DNA of 64,000 nucleotides from Gammaproteobacteria bacterium (GCA_041395445.1 JAWLAO010000002.1:1-64000), one strand, 5' to 3'; counted from the first letter of the stretch, positions 10,751-19,703 are shown. Notes: generated from the letters alone by a model not told the origin. Program-made: numbers and translations.

Positions 10751-11632
10751 ATGAACACAATTCTCGCAACTATGAGATTACCTTTCCTGATATTAACACC
10801 GGTTTGTATTTTTCTGGGAGTTTCGATAGCAATTTTTCAAGGGATTCAGGTGAATGTATCAACAGTGATTTTGATTGCATTAGCCGCTCTATCTTCACAT
10901 ATTAGCGTGAATACTCTGAATGAATATTTCGATTTCAAAAGTGGTTTGGATGCAATGACACAACGCACGCCATTCAGTGGTGGGAGCGGAGCTTTGGTTG
11001 CCAATCCGCAATCATTGAGCCATGTCTTAATAGTGGGAATGTTTACTTTATTCGTGACTGTTTTGATTGGCTTGTATTTTGTTTATCAACTGGGATTTGA
11101 AGTTTTACCGATTGGATTCATAGGAGTCATATTGATTGTGACATACACCTCATGGATTAATAAAAGTCCGTTGATTTGTCTGATTGCTCCGGGTTTAGGC
11201 TTTGGAATTTTATTCGTAGTCGGAACGGTTTATGTTTTAAGCGGAGAGTTTGCCCAATTATCATGGTATCTGGCTTTAGTTCCGTTCTTACTGGTGAATA
11301 ATTTATTATTGCTCAACCAATATCCCGACATCAAAGCCGATCAAAAAGTCGGCAGAAATCATATTCCGATTGCCTATGGTGTGAAAACTGCCAGCATCAT
11401 CTACACTGTGTTTTCACTTCTGACATTTGGGCTGATTATTGTTCTTGTAACTTTGGGAGTGATTCCGAAACTGAGTTTAATAGCTCTTTTACCTTTCCCA
11501 TTGGCAATTAATGCCATCAGAGGCGCATTTCGTTATGGTGAACATATTGGCCAATATCCGCAAATTTTGGCAATGAATGTGATTACAACTCTCAGTGTCC
11601 CCCTTTTACTTGGAATTTCTCTGCTTTTGTAA
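10751..11632 (+). CDS. UbiA/MenA-family prenyltransferase
   Basis: A 293-residue polytopic membrane protein of about eight to nine helices. The first aspartate-rich motif is NEYFDFKSGLD (57-67) and the second is YPDIKADQKVG (191-201); both bind the Mg-pyrophosphate of the prenyl donor in this superfamily. The motifs look closer to the MenA group (1,4-dihydroxy-2-naphthoate) than to UbiA of ubiquinone synthesis, but no other men gene is here, so the aromatic acceptor is left open. Probably co-transcribed with the upstream thioredoxin-like gene. Confidence 0.8.
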   Translation: MNTILATMRLPFLILTPVCIFLGVSIAIFQGIQVNVSTVILIALAALSSHISVNTLNEYFDFKSGLDAMTQRTPFSGGSGALVANPQSLSHVLIVGMFTLFVTVLIGLYFVYQLGFEVLPIGFIGVILIVTYTSWINKSPLICLIAPGLGFGILFVVGTVYVLSGEFAQLSWYLALVPFLLVNNLLLLNQYPDIKADQKVGRNHIPIAYGVKTASIIYTVFSLLTFGLIIVLVTLGVIPKLSLIALLPFPLAINAIRGAFRYGEHIGQYPQILAMNVITTLSVPLLLGISLLL

Positions 11633-11702
11633 ATAATTCAGCTGAACTTCCGATGATGAAAAGAGTCGAAAAATTGTAAATAACAATACTTGGGGACAAA
11701 AA

Positions 11703-12188
11703 ATGCTTTGGTTACTTCTTACAACTCAACTCAATGTGACAACAGTTGACTGTCAGCAACTTTATCAGCAACACCTGGAAACCGATATGAAACTTTCCTA
11801 TCAGAAATTCGACCAAACCGAAGGTTCCGGATTCAGAGCACTCGCAAAACAATGTAAAACCGAAGCCGTTCAGCTTGTAAAAGATTACATCAAAGCAAAT
11901 AATTCCCAAGAAGACTCATTACGCTGGCACATTGCACAACTCTTAGGCGAACTTGGGAATTTTGACGAAGCCATCCAATATGCCCAATCAACAATTAGAA
12001 CTGAAGAAAGCGATGGCTTTAACTGGAACGACTATGTCCTCGGTTATATTGCCTACTGGCAAAATGATATTAAAACCTTGCAAAAACAAATCGAAACCCT
12101 TGAATCCGCATCCGCACACTTTGGCAATGTAATGAATGCCAATCTGTTAAAGACATTTCTGGAAGAGTTAAAAAGCGATAATTGTTGA
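11703..12188 (+). CDS. Hypothetical protein with TPR-like helices
   Basis: 161 residues, mostly helical. The stretch around 75-125 (LGELGNFDEAIQYA, then NWNDYVLGYIAYW) resembles one or two degenerate tetratricopeptide units. The N terminus is short and hydrophobic (MLWLLLTTQ), perhaps an atypical signal sequence. GGGGA lies about 7 bases upstream of the ATG. I do not recognise the family; a protein-interaction role would only be a guess. Confidence 0.6.
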   Translation: MLWLLLTTQLNVTTVDCQQLYQQHLETDMKLSYQKFDQTEGSGFRALAKQCKTEAVQLVKDYIKANNSQEDSLRWHIAQLLGELGNFDEAIQYAQSTIRTEESDGFNWNDYVLGYIAYWQNDIKTLQKQIETLESASAHFGNVMNANLLKTFLEELKSDNC

Positions 12189-12207
12189 TAAGTGATTCAT
12201 CGTGTAT

Positions 12208-12241
12208 GTTACTTTTCTTTACTCATTTAAAGCAAAGTAAC
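12208..12241. repeat. Hairpin repeat with GTTACTTT/AAAGTAAC ends (copy 1)
   Basis: GTTACTTT (12208-12215) pairs with AAAGTAAC (12234-12241), with CTTTA/TTAAAG pairing inside. It has the same terminal octamer as the hairpin at 13705-13733; together they bracket the toxin-antitoxin pocket. It may also terminate the upstream TPR-like gene. Confidence 0.6.
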
Positions 12242-12352
12242 CAGAACTTTATTTGGAAAGAATTTTGATGACAACTTCAAAGGCGAGAATCATGGATATT
12301 TTGAGACAAAACTAATCAATTCATCTGGCATTTTTATTCCATGCGTACTAAT

Positions 12353-12363
12353 ATGTAATACAT
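12353..12363. promoter_or_regulatory. Candidate operator of the toxin-antitoxin operon
   Basis: Perfect inverted repeat ATGTA-A-TACAT 25 bases upstream of the antitoxin ATG. Short palindromes like this are typical binding sites for ribbon-helix-helix antitoxins, which usually autorepress. No binding evidence exists here. Confidence 0.35.
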
Positions 12364-12387
12364 TCAACTACAATAATGTGATTTCTT

Positions 12388-12651
12388 ATGAATATTACCA
12401 GCATCCGGATTCCAGAAGAAATGGAAAAGCCATTGGAGGCCCTCTCAAAAAAGCTGGATAGAAGTAAAAGTTATCTGATAAATCAGGCAATTAAGGAGTT
12501 TATTGCCCGACAAAGTCTGGAAGACTCCAGATGGCAGGATACGCTGCAAGCGTTGGAGTCTATCATGTCAGGAAATTCCATTGATGAAGAGGATGTCAAT
12601 GCATGGCTGAATAGTTGGGGTACTAAAAATCGTCTTTCAACACCAAAGTAA
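12388..12651 (+). CDS. CopG/ParD-type ribbon-helix-helix antitoxin
   Basis: 87 residues. The N-terminal ribbon-helix-helix (SIRIPEEMEKPLEALSKKL, then SKSYLINQAIKEFI) matches antitoxins of the CopG/ParD/StbD type. The acidic C-terminal half would wrap the toxin. The stop TAA overlaps the next ATG (TAATG at 12649-12653), the usual coupling in type II toxin-antitoxin operons. In other systems this protein neutralises the toxin and represses the operon. Confidence 0.85.
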   Translation: MNITSIRIPEEMEKPLEALSKKLDRSKSYLINQAIKEFIARQSLEDSRWQDTLQALESIMSGNSIDEEDVNAWLNSWGTKNRLSTPK

Positions 12652-12936
12652 TGAAGATAAAGTATTCGCCGGAGGCGGTTACAGATCTTCAAAGAGTGGT
12701 GGATTTTGTTGAAAAAAAATCCGTATGCTGCCCGTCGAATCGCAATAGATATTCAGGAAGGTGTGGAGAAGTTAAAAATATTTCCGGAAATTGGGCTGTC
12801 TGTAATGAGAGCACCAGGTCCATCACAAATTCGTGATTTGTTTATAAACGACTATACTGTTCGTTATCTGATAACTGAAGAAGCGATTTATATATTGAGA
12901 AACTGGCATGATAAAGAAAATGAACGAAACTTATAG
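12651..12936 (+). pseudogene. ParE/RelE-type toxin, frameshifted in an A8 run
   Basis: Frame 1 (12651-12836) starts as a ParE-like protein (KIKYSPEAVTDLQRVVDFVE) and then runs into nonsense. The genuine continuation, NPYAARRIAIDIQEG to YTVRYLITEEAIYILRNWH, lies in the +1 frame and ends at 12936. The switch point is eight A residues at 12712-12719. Removing one A joins both parts into one toxin of about 95 residues, the normal ParE length. It is either a true inactivating mutation, a sequencing or assembly error, or a slippery site where polymerase slippage yields some active toxin. Confidence 0.75.
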
Positions 12937-13030
12937 TATGTACCAGAACCTAAAACAAAAAAGCCATTTTATGGCCAATCCCGAGCATGAAAACGCTGGC
13001 AGATTAGCTTCACATTATGCATCAATATGA
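12920..13030 (+). CDS. Possible 36-residue ORF coupled to its neighbours
   Basis: ATG at 12920 lies inside the toxin tail, and the TGA at 13028-13030 overlaps the next ATG (ATGA at 13027-13030). The product is short and polar (begins MNETYSMYQNLKQ, ends HYASI). Overlap at both ends suggests translational coupling. It could be a real small protein or the remains of a longer N terminus of the next gene; no family is recognised. Confidence 0.35.
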   Translation: MNETYSMYQNLKQKSHFMANPEHENAGRLASHYASI

Positions 13031-13353
13031 ACGAATACTTAATTGGGATGATATATCACTATCCTAAAGACTATGAAAATTGGTTAAAGGGATATGTGGA
13101 AGACTATGAAGCAGCTACTGCTGTCTACATAGACGCACCTAATGAGAAAGCTGCTCTCGATTGGGGTTATGAAATAGCAACTGCCTTATTAAACTTTGTT
13201 AATAATTCAGATGGGCTAACACTTGAGCAGTTTCAGCACCATTGCTGGTATATTGAAGATCCTGAAAGTTGTGACTGGTCAAGAATGCTTGATAGTTTTT
13301 TACATGTCAAACATGGTGAAATGCCTAATCTGAATAATATGATTGTAAAGTAG
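13027..13353 (+). CDS. Hypothetical protein in the toxin-antitoxin pocket
   Basis: 108 residues, acidic and rich in Tyr and Trp, with no signal peptide or membrane segment. It contains YEAATAVYIDAPNEKAALDW, which reads like a soluble helical domain of roughly 100 residues. I do not recognise it. Its start overlaps the stop of the 36-residue ORF, and it ends before the repeat-rich spacer, so it may be cargo of the same small accessory insertion as the toxin-antitoxin pair. Confidence 0.55.
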   Translation: MNEYLIGMIYHYPKDYENWLKGYVEDYEAATAVYIDAPNEKAALDWGYEIATALLNFVNNSDGLTLEQFQHHCWYIEDPESCDWSRMLDSFLHVKHGEMPNLNNMIVK

Positions 13354-13579
13354 AAGTGTATAAATGCTCAACAAGTTGCCATATCCGACTATTTGACGCA
13401 TCACAGCAAAAACTATCAACAAGTTAGCTTGTACCTACGATGTTATTTGGAGCGGGTTGGTTGGGCTAAGTTTGTATAGCCAATTACCCAATTATCATAG
13501 TAATAAATCACAGAATCGTTGGGAGATTGTCTCTTCGCTCAGTATGACGGCGTTTTTTTATCCCCTTTACTCTCACCGA

Positions 13580-13663
13580 AATATTTCTGAGAATTTGGAT
13601 TTACGAGGTATTTATGTTTGAGCGAAGCGAGTTCAAATACCTCGCCAAATTTTCGGAAATATT
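13580..13663. repeat. Long imperfect palindrome (84 bp)
   Basis: Three nested arm pairs: AATATTTC (13580-13587) with GAAATATT (13656-13663), AATTTGG (13592-13598) with CCAAATT (13645-13651), and CGAGGTATTT (13604-13613) with AAATACCTCG (13635-13644). The loop contains GAGCGAAGCGAG. The layout resembles a REP/BIME-type or miniature element. Confidence 0.65.
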
Positions 13664-13704
13664 GAGGGAAACCGCAGGTTGAGAGTTCGGGGCACCCTTT
13701 TTTG

Positions 13705-13733
13705 GTTACTTTGTTGGGTGGCAACAAAGTAAC
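13705..13733. repeat. Perfect hairpin repeat with GTTACTTT ends (copy 2)
   Basis: GTTACTTTGTTG (13705-13716) and CAACAAAGTAAC (13722-13733) form a perfect 12-bp stem around GGTGG. It has the same terminal octamer as copy 1 at 12208-12241. It could also end trhP transcription on the minus strand. Confidence 0.7.
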
Positions 13734-13811
13734 ATTAAAGAAAGACTATATTCCCAATCAAGTTGGGAATGACTTATTCGAAATTTTCTGATTTAAGTCT
13801 GGAATCTGGAA

Positions 13812-15164
13812 TCACCCTTGATTCGGTAAATACCTCACCAACAATCCAAAATCAATTTGATTTAAATCCTTTTCAGGAATTTGCACCGGCAAATCAACCA
13901 CATATCCTGAACCTGGAGCGTAATCCAACTTTTCGCCTTTTTTGCCAATCATGTCTGTCAAATTGAAATTGACGTTACCTGTCGGAGTCATCAGTTGCAA
14001 ATTGTCGCCAACCAGAAATTTGTTTTTGACATCAATTTTTAATAAGCCGGCATCTTTGTCATAAGACATGACTTCGCCGACAAATTGTTGTTTGTCGCTA
14101 CCCGAAAATCCGGATTCGTAGTTTTGGAATTCTTTGGTAGGATGGCGACGGTAGAAGCCTTCGGTAAATCCACGATTTGCCATGCCTTCCAGAGTGTCCA
14201 TCAATCCCATGTCGAATTCACGACCCGCAAGTGCATCGTCAATGGCTTGGCGATAAACCTGAGTGGTTCTGGCGGCATAGAAGTGAGATTTGGTGCGACC
14301 TTCAATCTTTAGCGAATCAATTCCCATGTCGATTAATGTCTTGACATGCTGAACCGCACGCAAGTCCTTGGAATTCATGATATAAGTTCCGTGCTCGTCT
14401 TCATAAGCCGGCATCAATTCACCAGGACGACCTTCTTCTTCCAGTAAAAACATCGGATTCTCATCGTCATTTTCATGCGGTTTATGATGGTTTGTTCCAG
14501 AGGATTGATGAATCGGAATCACATCACCGGTATCAGATTCTTCAGCTTCCATAGCATTGTATTTCCAGCGACAGGAGTTGGTGCAAGCCCCTTGATTGGA
14601 ATCACGATGTGTCATGTAACCTGACAATAAACAACGACCGGAATAAGCAATACACAAAGCTCCATGAACAAAAACTTCCAGTTCGATATCAGGACATTCT
14701 TGACGAATCTCCCGAACCTCATCCAGAGATAATTCTCGGGATAAAATAATTCGGGTTAAACCCATAGTTTTCCAGAATTTAACCGTTGCAAAATTCACTG
14801 CATTGGCTTGTACAGATAAGTGAATCGGCATCTCCGGCCACTTTTCCCGAACCATCATTATTAAGCCCGGATCAGACATAATCAAAGCATCCGGATTCAT
14901 GGCAATGATTGGTTCCAAATCATTCAAATAAGTTCGGACTTTATTATTATGTGGAGCCAGATTGGAAGCCAGAAAGAACAATTTATTCAGGCGGTGTGCT
15001 TCTTCGATACCTTCAGCAAGTCTTTCGACATTTTTGAAATCATTTTCACGCACACGCAAAGAATATCGCGGTTGGCCCGCATAAACCGCATCTGCGCCAT
15101 AGGCAAATGCATATTGCATGTTTTTATATGTCCCGGCTGGGGATAGGAGTTCGGTAGTTTTCAT
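13812..15164 (-). CDS. trhP: Peptidase U32-family tRNA hydroxylation protein TrhP (YegQ)
   Basis: About 450 residues, matching E. coli YegQ/TrhP (453) almost throughout: ELLSPAGTYKNMQYAFAYGA, IHLSVQANAVNFATVKFW, EVFVHGALCIAYSGRC, SLKIEGRTKS. The family has four conserved cysteines, here in GALC, SGRC and ACTNSC, that probably hold an Fe-S cluster. TrhP takes part in prephenate-dependent 5-hydroxyuridine formation at tRNA position 34. An in-frame TTG lies at 15173, but ATG 15164 aligns with the E. coli start and is preferred. A roughly 20-residue insertion around 225-245 is His-, Asp- and Glu-rich. Confidence 0.93.
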   Translation of the reverse strand: MKTTELLSPAGTYKNMQYAFAYGADAVYAGQPRYSLRVRENDFKNVERLAEGIEEAHRLNKLFFLASNLAPHNNKVRTYLNDLEPIIAMNPDALIMSDPGLIMMVREKWPEMPIHLSVQANAVNFATVKFWKTMGLTRIILSRELSLDEVREIRQECPDIELEVFVHGALCIAYSGRCLLSGYMTHRDSNQGACTNSCRWKYNAMEAEESDTGDVIPIHQSSGTNHHKPHENDDENPMFLLEEEGRPGELMPAYEDEHGTYIMNSKDLRAVQHVKTLIDMGIDSLKIEGRTKSHFYAARTTQVYRQAIDDALAGREFDMGLMDTLEGMANRGFTEGFYRRHPTKEFQNYESGFSGSDKQQFVGEVMSYDKDAGLLKIDVKNKFLVGDNLQLMTPTGNVNFNLTDMIGKKGEKLDYAPGSGYVVDLPVQIPEKDLNQIDFGLLVRYLPNQG

Positions 15165-15306
15165 GGCTGGCAATACTAATGAAGTGGTGCTGATTAGTCA
15201 AATTGTTAGTTGATAATTGTTATCATTTGGAGATGTTTTGCATTAAAAGTGAAGATGATAGTATCTTCATTTTTGAAAGAACAAAAAAGCCATGCGAGAA
15301 AATTTA

Positions 15307-15315
15307 TGCTAAAAT
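15307..15315 (+). promoter_or_regulatory. Extended -10 promoter candidate for mfd
   Basis: TGCTAAAAT is an extended -10 element (TGn plus TAAAAT) about 30 bases before the mfd ATG. No convincing -35 is seen, which is usual for extended -10 promoters. Confidence 0.45.
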
Positions 15316-15345
15316 CCCGCCTCTTTTAAATTCATCCGTGTTTTC

Positions 15346-18300
15346 ATGTTATTTCCGCAGTTAAAAGCTCTGGACCAAAGCACTGAAACTCATATCAAGA
15401 GTGTCAGGGGTCTGGCTTTGCCTTTATTGTTGGCGGAAATCACCGAAAAGAATGATGGCTTGAATCTGGTCCTCACGGAATCGGCCCATCAGAGTATTGT
15501 TCTAGAAGAAGAACTGGAGCTTTGTGCTCCGCAACTGTCCGATCGAATTTTACATTTTCCGGCGTGGGACACCTTGCCTTACGATGTGTTTTCGCCAAAC
15601 CCGGAAATTATTTCACAGCGTTTGGCTTTTCTTTATCAGATTTGTAACACCATTGAGAATGGCATTCTCATCATTCCTACCAGCAACTTAATGCAACGAC
15701 TTTGCCCGAAAAATTTCGTCAAAGGCCGGTCGCTTTTTTTACAGAAAAATTCCAAATTTGATATTGCCAAGAATCGGCTGAATTTTGAAAATAATGGTTA
15801 TCACTGCGTTCCCGAAGTTCGCGAACCGGGTGAGTTTGCTATTCGTGGCGGAGTGGTTGATATTTTTCCAACAGGCGCTCATCAGGCTTTTCGGTTGGAT
15901 TTATTTGATGATGAAATTGAATCGATCAAAACATTTGATACCGAAACACAACGCTCCATTGAAGAAGTGGAAACAATAAGAATTCTGCCGGCCAATGAAT
16001 TTCCTTTTGATGATAAAGGCAGAAGTATATTTTTGCAGAAATTCAGGGAGCATTTTAATGTGGACACACATAAATGTTCGATTTACCAAGATGTTCGTAA
16101 GCAGGTGCAATTTTCCGGAATTGAGCATTATTTGCCGATGTTTTTTAATGAAACTGCGACTTTGTTTGATTTTTTACCCAAGCAAACCCGAATACTCCAC
16201 ACAGGAAAAACTCAGGCGATTTTAAATACTTGGGACAAACAGGTTCAGGCTCGTTATGAAGAACGCAGACATGATGTTCAGCGACCGATTGTAGAACCTC
16301 ATGAGTTGTATTTACAGCCTGAAGATGTGATGGAACAATTACAAACCTATCCGGCGGTTTATTTTGATCATGAAGAGAACGCTTTGGATCTTCGCACACA
16401 ATTACCCAATCGTTTTGTACTTGCAAAACACGAAAATCAGGTGAATTGGGTCAAAAACCAACTAAAAAATGACCATCGAATTTTAATCACAGCTGATTCT
16501 TTAGGTCGTTTGGATACCATTAAGCGATTGTTTGTAAAGCAAAATATCATCCTTCAAGAAGCCACCGGAATTTCGGAGTTTTTACATTCAGACATGGAGC
16601 TGGCAGTTACCGTTGCTCCAATCGAAAACGGGACTCATTTCTTAGCTGACAAGATAACCATTCTGGATGAAAGTTGTCTGTTTGGTAACAGAGCGAATCG
16701 CAGCCGACAGAAAAAACGCTTTAAAGCCAATCCCGATGATGTGATTAGCAATCTCAGCGAATTGCATATTGGTTCGCCGATAGTACATATTGATCATGGT
16801 GTCGGACGTTATCAAGGCTTGGAAACTCACAATTTTGACGGTGAAGCTGAGTTTTTGGTTCTGGAATACTTCGGCGGTGACAAACTTTATGTTCCGGTTT
16901 CGTCTTTGCATTTGGTTTCACGTTATACCGGAACTTCCGAAGAATCGGCTCCCTGGCATAAATTAGGCGGTGATCGCTGGCAGAAAATTCGTGAAAAAGC
17001 CGCCAAAAAAGTTAAGGATGTTGCCGCTGAGTTATTACAGCTTTATGCGATTCGCGAATCTCGTGGCGGTCGAAAAATTGATATTGATGAAAGCGATTAT
17101 CTGCAATTCTGTCAGGGATTCCCGTTTGAGGAAACCGACGACCAACTCAATGCCATAGATGCGGTGATGAAAGACTTGGAAAGCCCCAAATCCATGGATC
17201 GGGTGATTTGCGGTGATGTGGGTTTTGGCAAAACTGAAGTGGCATTGCGTGCTGCTTTTATGGTTGCCAATGATGCTAAACAGGTAGCTATATTGGTTCC
17301 AACTACATTGCTGGCAGAACAACATTATGAAAACTTTCTCAATCGTTTTGCCAATTTCCCGATTCGGGTGGAAGTTTTATCCCGATTTGTAAAAAAATCG
17401 GAGCAAAACAAAGTCGTAGAAGATTTGCAAAAGGGTAAAGTCGATATTGTGATTGGCACTCATAAATTATTGCAAAAAGACATCAAATTCAAAAATCTGG
17501 GCTTGATTGTGATTGATGAAGAGCATCGTTTTGGTGTTCGTCAAAAAGAACAATTGAAGAAACTTCGTGTGGAAGTTGATATCCTCACATTGACAGCAAC
17601 ACCAATTCCACGAACCCTCAATACTGCACTTTCAGGTTTGCGGGATTTATCAATCATTGCGACGCCTCCAAAAGCTCGCTTATCAGTAAAAACGCAAGTG
17701 ATTGAGTGGGATAATGTGATTATTCGTGAAGCCTGCCAAAGGGAAATTCAACGTGGTGGTCAGGTTTACTTTCTGCATAATGATGTGCGTACCATCGAGC
17801 AAATGGCGGAAACCGTGCAAAAACTGGTTCCTCAAGCTCGTGTGCGAATTGCTCATGGGCAGATGCATGAGAATGAACTTCAGCAAACCATGCTTGAGTT
17901 TCACAAAATGCGTTTTAATGTTCTGGTTTGTACGACTATCATCGAAAACGGCATTGATATTCCAACTGCAAACACAATTATCATGAATCGTGCGGATAAA
18001 CTCGGTTTGGCACAAATGCACCAACTGCGTGGTCGTGTGGGGCGTTCGCATCATAAAGCCTTTGCCTATATGCTCATTCCTGACAAAAAGTCCATATCTG
18101 CCGATGCCGAAAAACGTCTGGATGCGATTGTTTCGCTGGAAGAATTAGGTTCGGGATTTACTTTGGCAACACACGACCTGGAAATTCGAGGAGCCGGTGA
18201 ATTATTGGGTGAAGAACAAAGCGGGCAAATCCAAGCAATTGGCTTCAGTCTTTATTGCGAATTGCTGGAACGTGCGGTTAAAGCCTTACAAAAAGGCGAC

Positions 18301-18765
18301 GAACCGGAACTGGAAGATATGAGCATTCATGAAACTGAAATTGAGCTGAATATTCCGGCGCTTTTCCCTGATGACTTTATTCCTGACGTGTTCCTGCGTC
18401 TGACATTTTACAAACGTCTCAGTCAATGTGAAAACAAGGATGATGTGACTGAACTCCGTGTTGAGGTCATTGATCGTTTCGGTAAGTTACCTGATCAGGC
18501 TGCTAATTTGTTTGAAATTAAATTGCTGCAACTGCAATCGAAACAATTTGATATTCATAGCATTCGACTCGATCAGTATGGCGGTACGGTTAAATTTGAT
18601 ACAAAAAAAGAAGAGTTATTGCGGAAACTCATTCAATTGGTACAAACCAAATATCAAGATTACAAGCCCGCTCCCGACAATTCAATTCGAATGATTGGAG
18701 AATTCCCTCAAGCTGAACAACGATTTGAAGCGGTTGAGAAGTTGTTCAACAATTTGCAGAATTGA
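15346..18765 (+). CDS. mfd: Transcription-repair coupling factor Mfd
   Basis: 1139 residues, the family length. An N-terminal UvrB-homology module (FPAWDTLPYDVFSPNPE) is followed by the RNA-polymerase-interacting domain (SPIVHIDHGVGRYQGLE). The RecG-like helicase motor has Walker A GDVGFGKTE, DEEHRFG and TATPIPRTL, then GRVGRS in lobe 2. A C-terminal TRCF domain completes it. Mfd displaces stalled RNA polymerase and recruits UvrA. Monocistronic, ending at a hairpin terminator. Confidence 0.97.
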   Translation: MLFPQLKALDQSTETHIKSVRGLALPLLLAEITEKNDGLNLVLTESAHQSIVLEEELELCAPQLSDRILHFPAWDTLPYDVFSPNPEIISQRLAFLYQICNTIENGILIIPTSNLMQRLCPKNFVKGRSLFLQKNSKFDIAKNRLNFENNGYHCVPEVREPGEFAIRGGVVDIFPTGAHQAFRLDLFDDEIESIKTFDTETQRSIEEVETIRILPANEFPFDDKGRSIFLQKFREHFNVDTHKCSIYQDVRKQVQFSGIEHYLPMFFNETATLFDFLPKQTRILHTGKTQAILNTWDKQVQARYEERRHDVQRPIVEPHELYLQPEDVMEQLQTYPAVYFDHEENALDLRTQLPNRFVLAKHENQVNWVKNQLKNDHRILITADSLGRLDTIKRLFVKQNIILQEATGISEFLHSDMELAVTVAPIENGTHFLADKITILDESCLFGNRANRSRQKKRFKANPDDVISNLSELHIGSPIVHIDHGVGRYQGLETHNFDGEAEFLVLEYFGGDKLYVPVSSLHLVSRYTGTSEESAPWHKLGGDRWQKIREKAAKKVKDVAAELLQLYAIRESRGGRKIDIDESDYLQFCQGFPFEETDDQLNAIDAVMKDLESPKSMDRVICGDVGFGKTEVALRAAFMVANDAKQVAILVPTTLLAEQHYENFLNRFANFPIRVEVLSRFVKKSEQNKVVEDLQKGKVDIVIGTHKLLQKDIKFKNLGLIVIDEEHRFGVRQKEQLKKLRVEVDILTLTATPIPRTLNTALSGLRDLSIIATPPKARLSVKTQVIEWDNVIIREACQREIQRGGQVYFLHNDVRTIEQMAETVQKLVPQARVRIAHGQMHENELQQTMLEFHKMRFNVLVCTTIIENGIDIPTANTIIMNRADKLGLAQMHQLRGRVGRSHHKAFAYMLIPDKKSISADAEKRLDAIVSLEELGSGFTLATHDLEIRGAGELLGEEQSGQIQAIGFSLYCELLERAVKALQKGDEPELEDMSIHETEIELNIPALFPDDFIPDVFLRLTFYKRLSQCENKDDVTELRVEVIDRFGKLPDQAANLFEIKLLQLQSKQFDIHSIRLDQYGGTVKFDTKKEELLRKLIQLVQTKYQDYKPAPDNSIRMIGEFPQAEQRFEAVEKLFNNLQN

Positions 18766-18772
18766 TTTTGAC

Positions 18773-18810
18773 AAGCCTGTGATGACCTTCCAAAACAGGC
18801 TTTATCGTTT
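18773..18810. terminator. Terminator between mfd and htpX
   Basis: AAGCCTGT (18773-18780) pairs with ACAGGCTT (18795-18802), followed by a T-rich stretch. It separates convergent mfd and htpX. Confidence 0.7.
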
Positions 18811-19703
18811 TAAATAATCTCCGCCACTTCTAAAGCGGCAATTCTTTCTTCTAATGGTGGGTGAGTTGCTAAAAGTTTCTGTAACATCACTTTTGCTCTG
18901 CCACCGGTGAAACCGAAAGCGGCCATTTCACCTTGTAGTTTTGAATCATAAGGTGAGCGTTGCAGGGCTTCAAGAGCTCCAATCATGTTTTGCCTGCCGG
19001 CAAGTTCGGCTCCGCCACGATCAGCTTTAAATTCACGATGGCGTGAAAACATATTAATAATGATTGCAGCCAAAAACCCTAACAAAATTTGAGCAATCAA
19101 AGTGCCGATAAAACTTCCGGCTCTGAAACCGATGTCTCTGGCATTTCCTCGCATGGCTGAACTGATGGCATAACCAATAATTCTTGAAAAGAAAATCACA
19201 AAAGCATTTAATATTCCCTGAAGCAAAGCCATTGTCACCATATCGCCATTGGCAACATGGCTGATTTCATGCCCGAGTACTGCTTCCACTTCTTTTTTGT
19301 TCATGCGTTCTAAAAGTCCGGTACTCACCGCGACCAATGAATCATTGCGTTTCATGCCGGTTGCAAATGCATTGGGACTGCCATTACGAAATATTCCAAC
19401 TTCCGGCATTCCAATTCCTGCTTGCTGAGCCTGTCTTCTGACTGTTTCCAGCAACCACATTTCCGTTTCATCCTTTGGATTCTCTATTATGGAAACACCG
19501 TAGGCAAACCTTGCCATGCGTTTAGACATTGCCAACGAGATAAACGAACCCACAGAACCCCAAATAATGGCAAAAACAGCCAAAGCGGTGTAATTGAGAC
19601 CATGTTGGGTCATGTAACCATCCAAACCAAACAATCTCATAACGATGGTTATGACTGCGAGGACAGCAATGTTAGTCAATATAAACAGAATTGTTCTTTT
19701 CAT
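18810..19703 (-). CDS. htpX: Inner-membrane zinc protease HtpX
   Basis: 297 residues. Two N-terminal transmembrane helices are followed by the metalloprotease motif HEISH (in VLGHEISHVANGD), two more hydrophobic segments, and the third ligand region FKADRGGAEL. HtpX (M48B) degrades misfolded membrane proteins together with FtsH. The length and motif order match E. coli HtpX (293). It sits next to, but is terminator-separated from, the Bax-inhibitor-1 gene, another membrane quality-control protein and an FtsH partner in E. coli (YccA). Confidence 0.95.
   Translation of the reverse strand: MKRTILFILTNIAVLAVITIVMRLFGLDGYMTQHGLNYTALAVFAIIWGSVGSFISLAMSKRMARFAYGVSIIENPKDETEMWLLETVRRQAQQAGIGMPEVGIFRNGSPNAFATGMKRNDSLVAVSTGLLERMNKKEVEAVLGHEISHVANGDMVTMALLQGILNAFVIFFSRIIGYAISSAMRGNARDIGFRAGSFIGTLIAQILLGFLAAIIINMFSRHREFKADRGGAELAGRQNMIGALEALQRSPYDSKLQGEMAAFGFTGGRAKVMLQKLLATHPPLEERIAALEVAEII

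Larger units (their letters stand above)
13354..13811. other. Repeat-rich non-coding spacer
   Basis: 458 bases without a convincing gene between the unknown 108-residue gene and trhP. It holds an extended imperfect hairpin (13580-13663) and a perfect 12-bp hairpin (13705-13733). The segment near 13520-13550 (GAGATTGTCTCTTCGCTC) looks like common dispersed intergenic repeats of gammaproteobacteria. Short ORFs here are shadows of the repeats. Confidence 0.6.

Noticed and set aside
13615..13645. tRNA-like TTCAAATACC segment
   Set aside because: It is part of the long palindrome; no acceptor stem or anticodon arm can be drawn.
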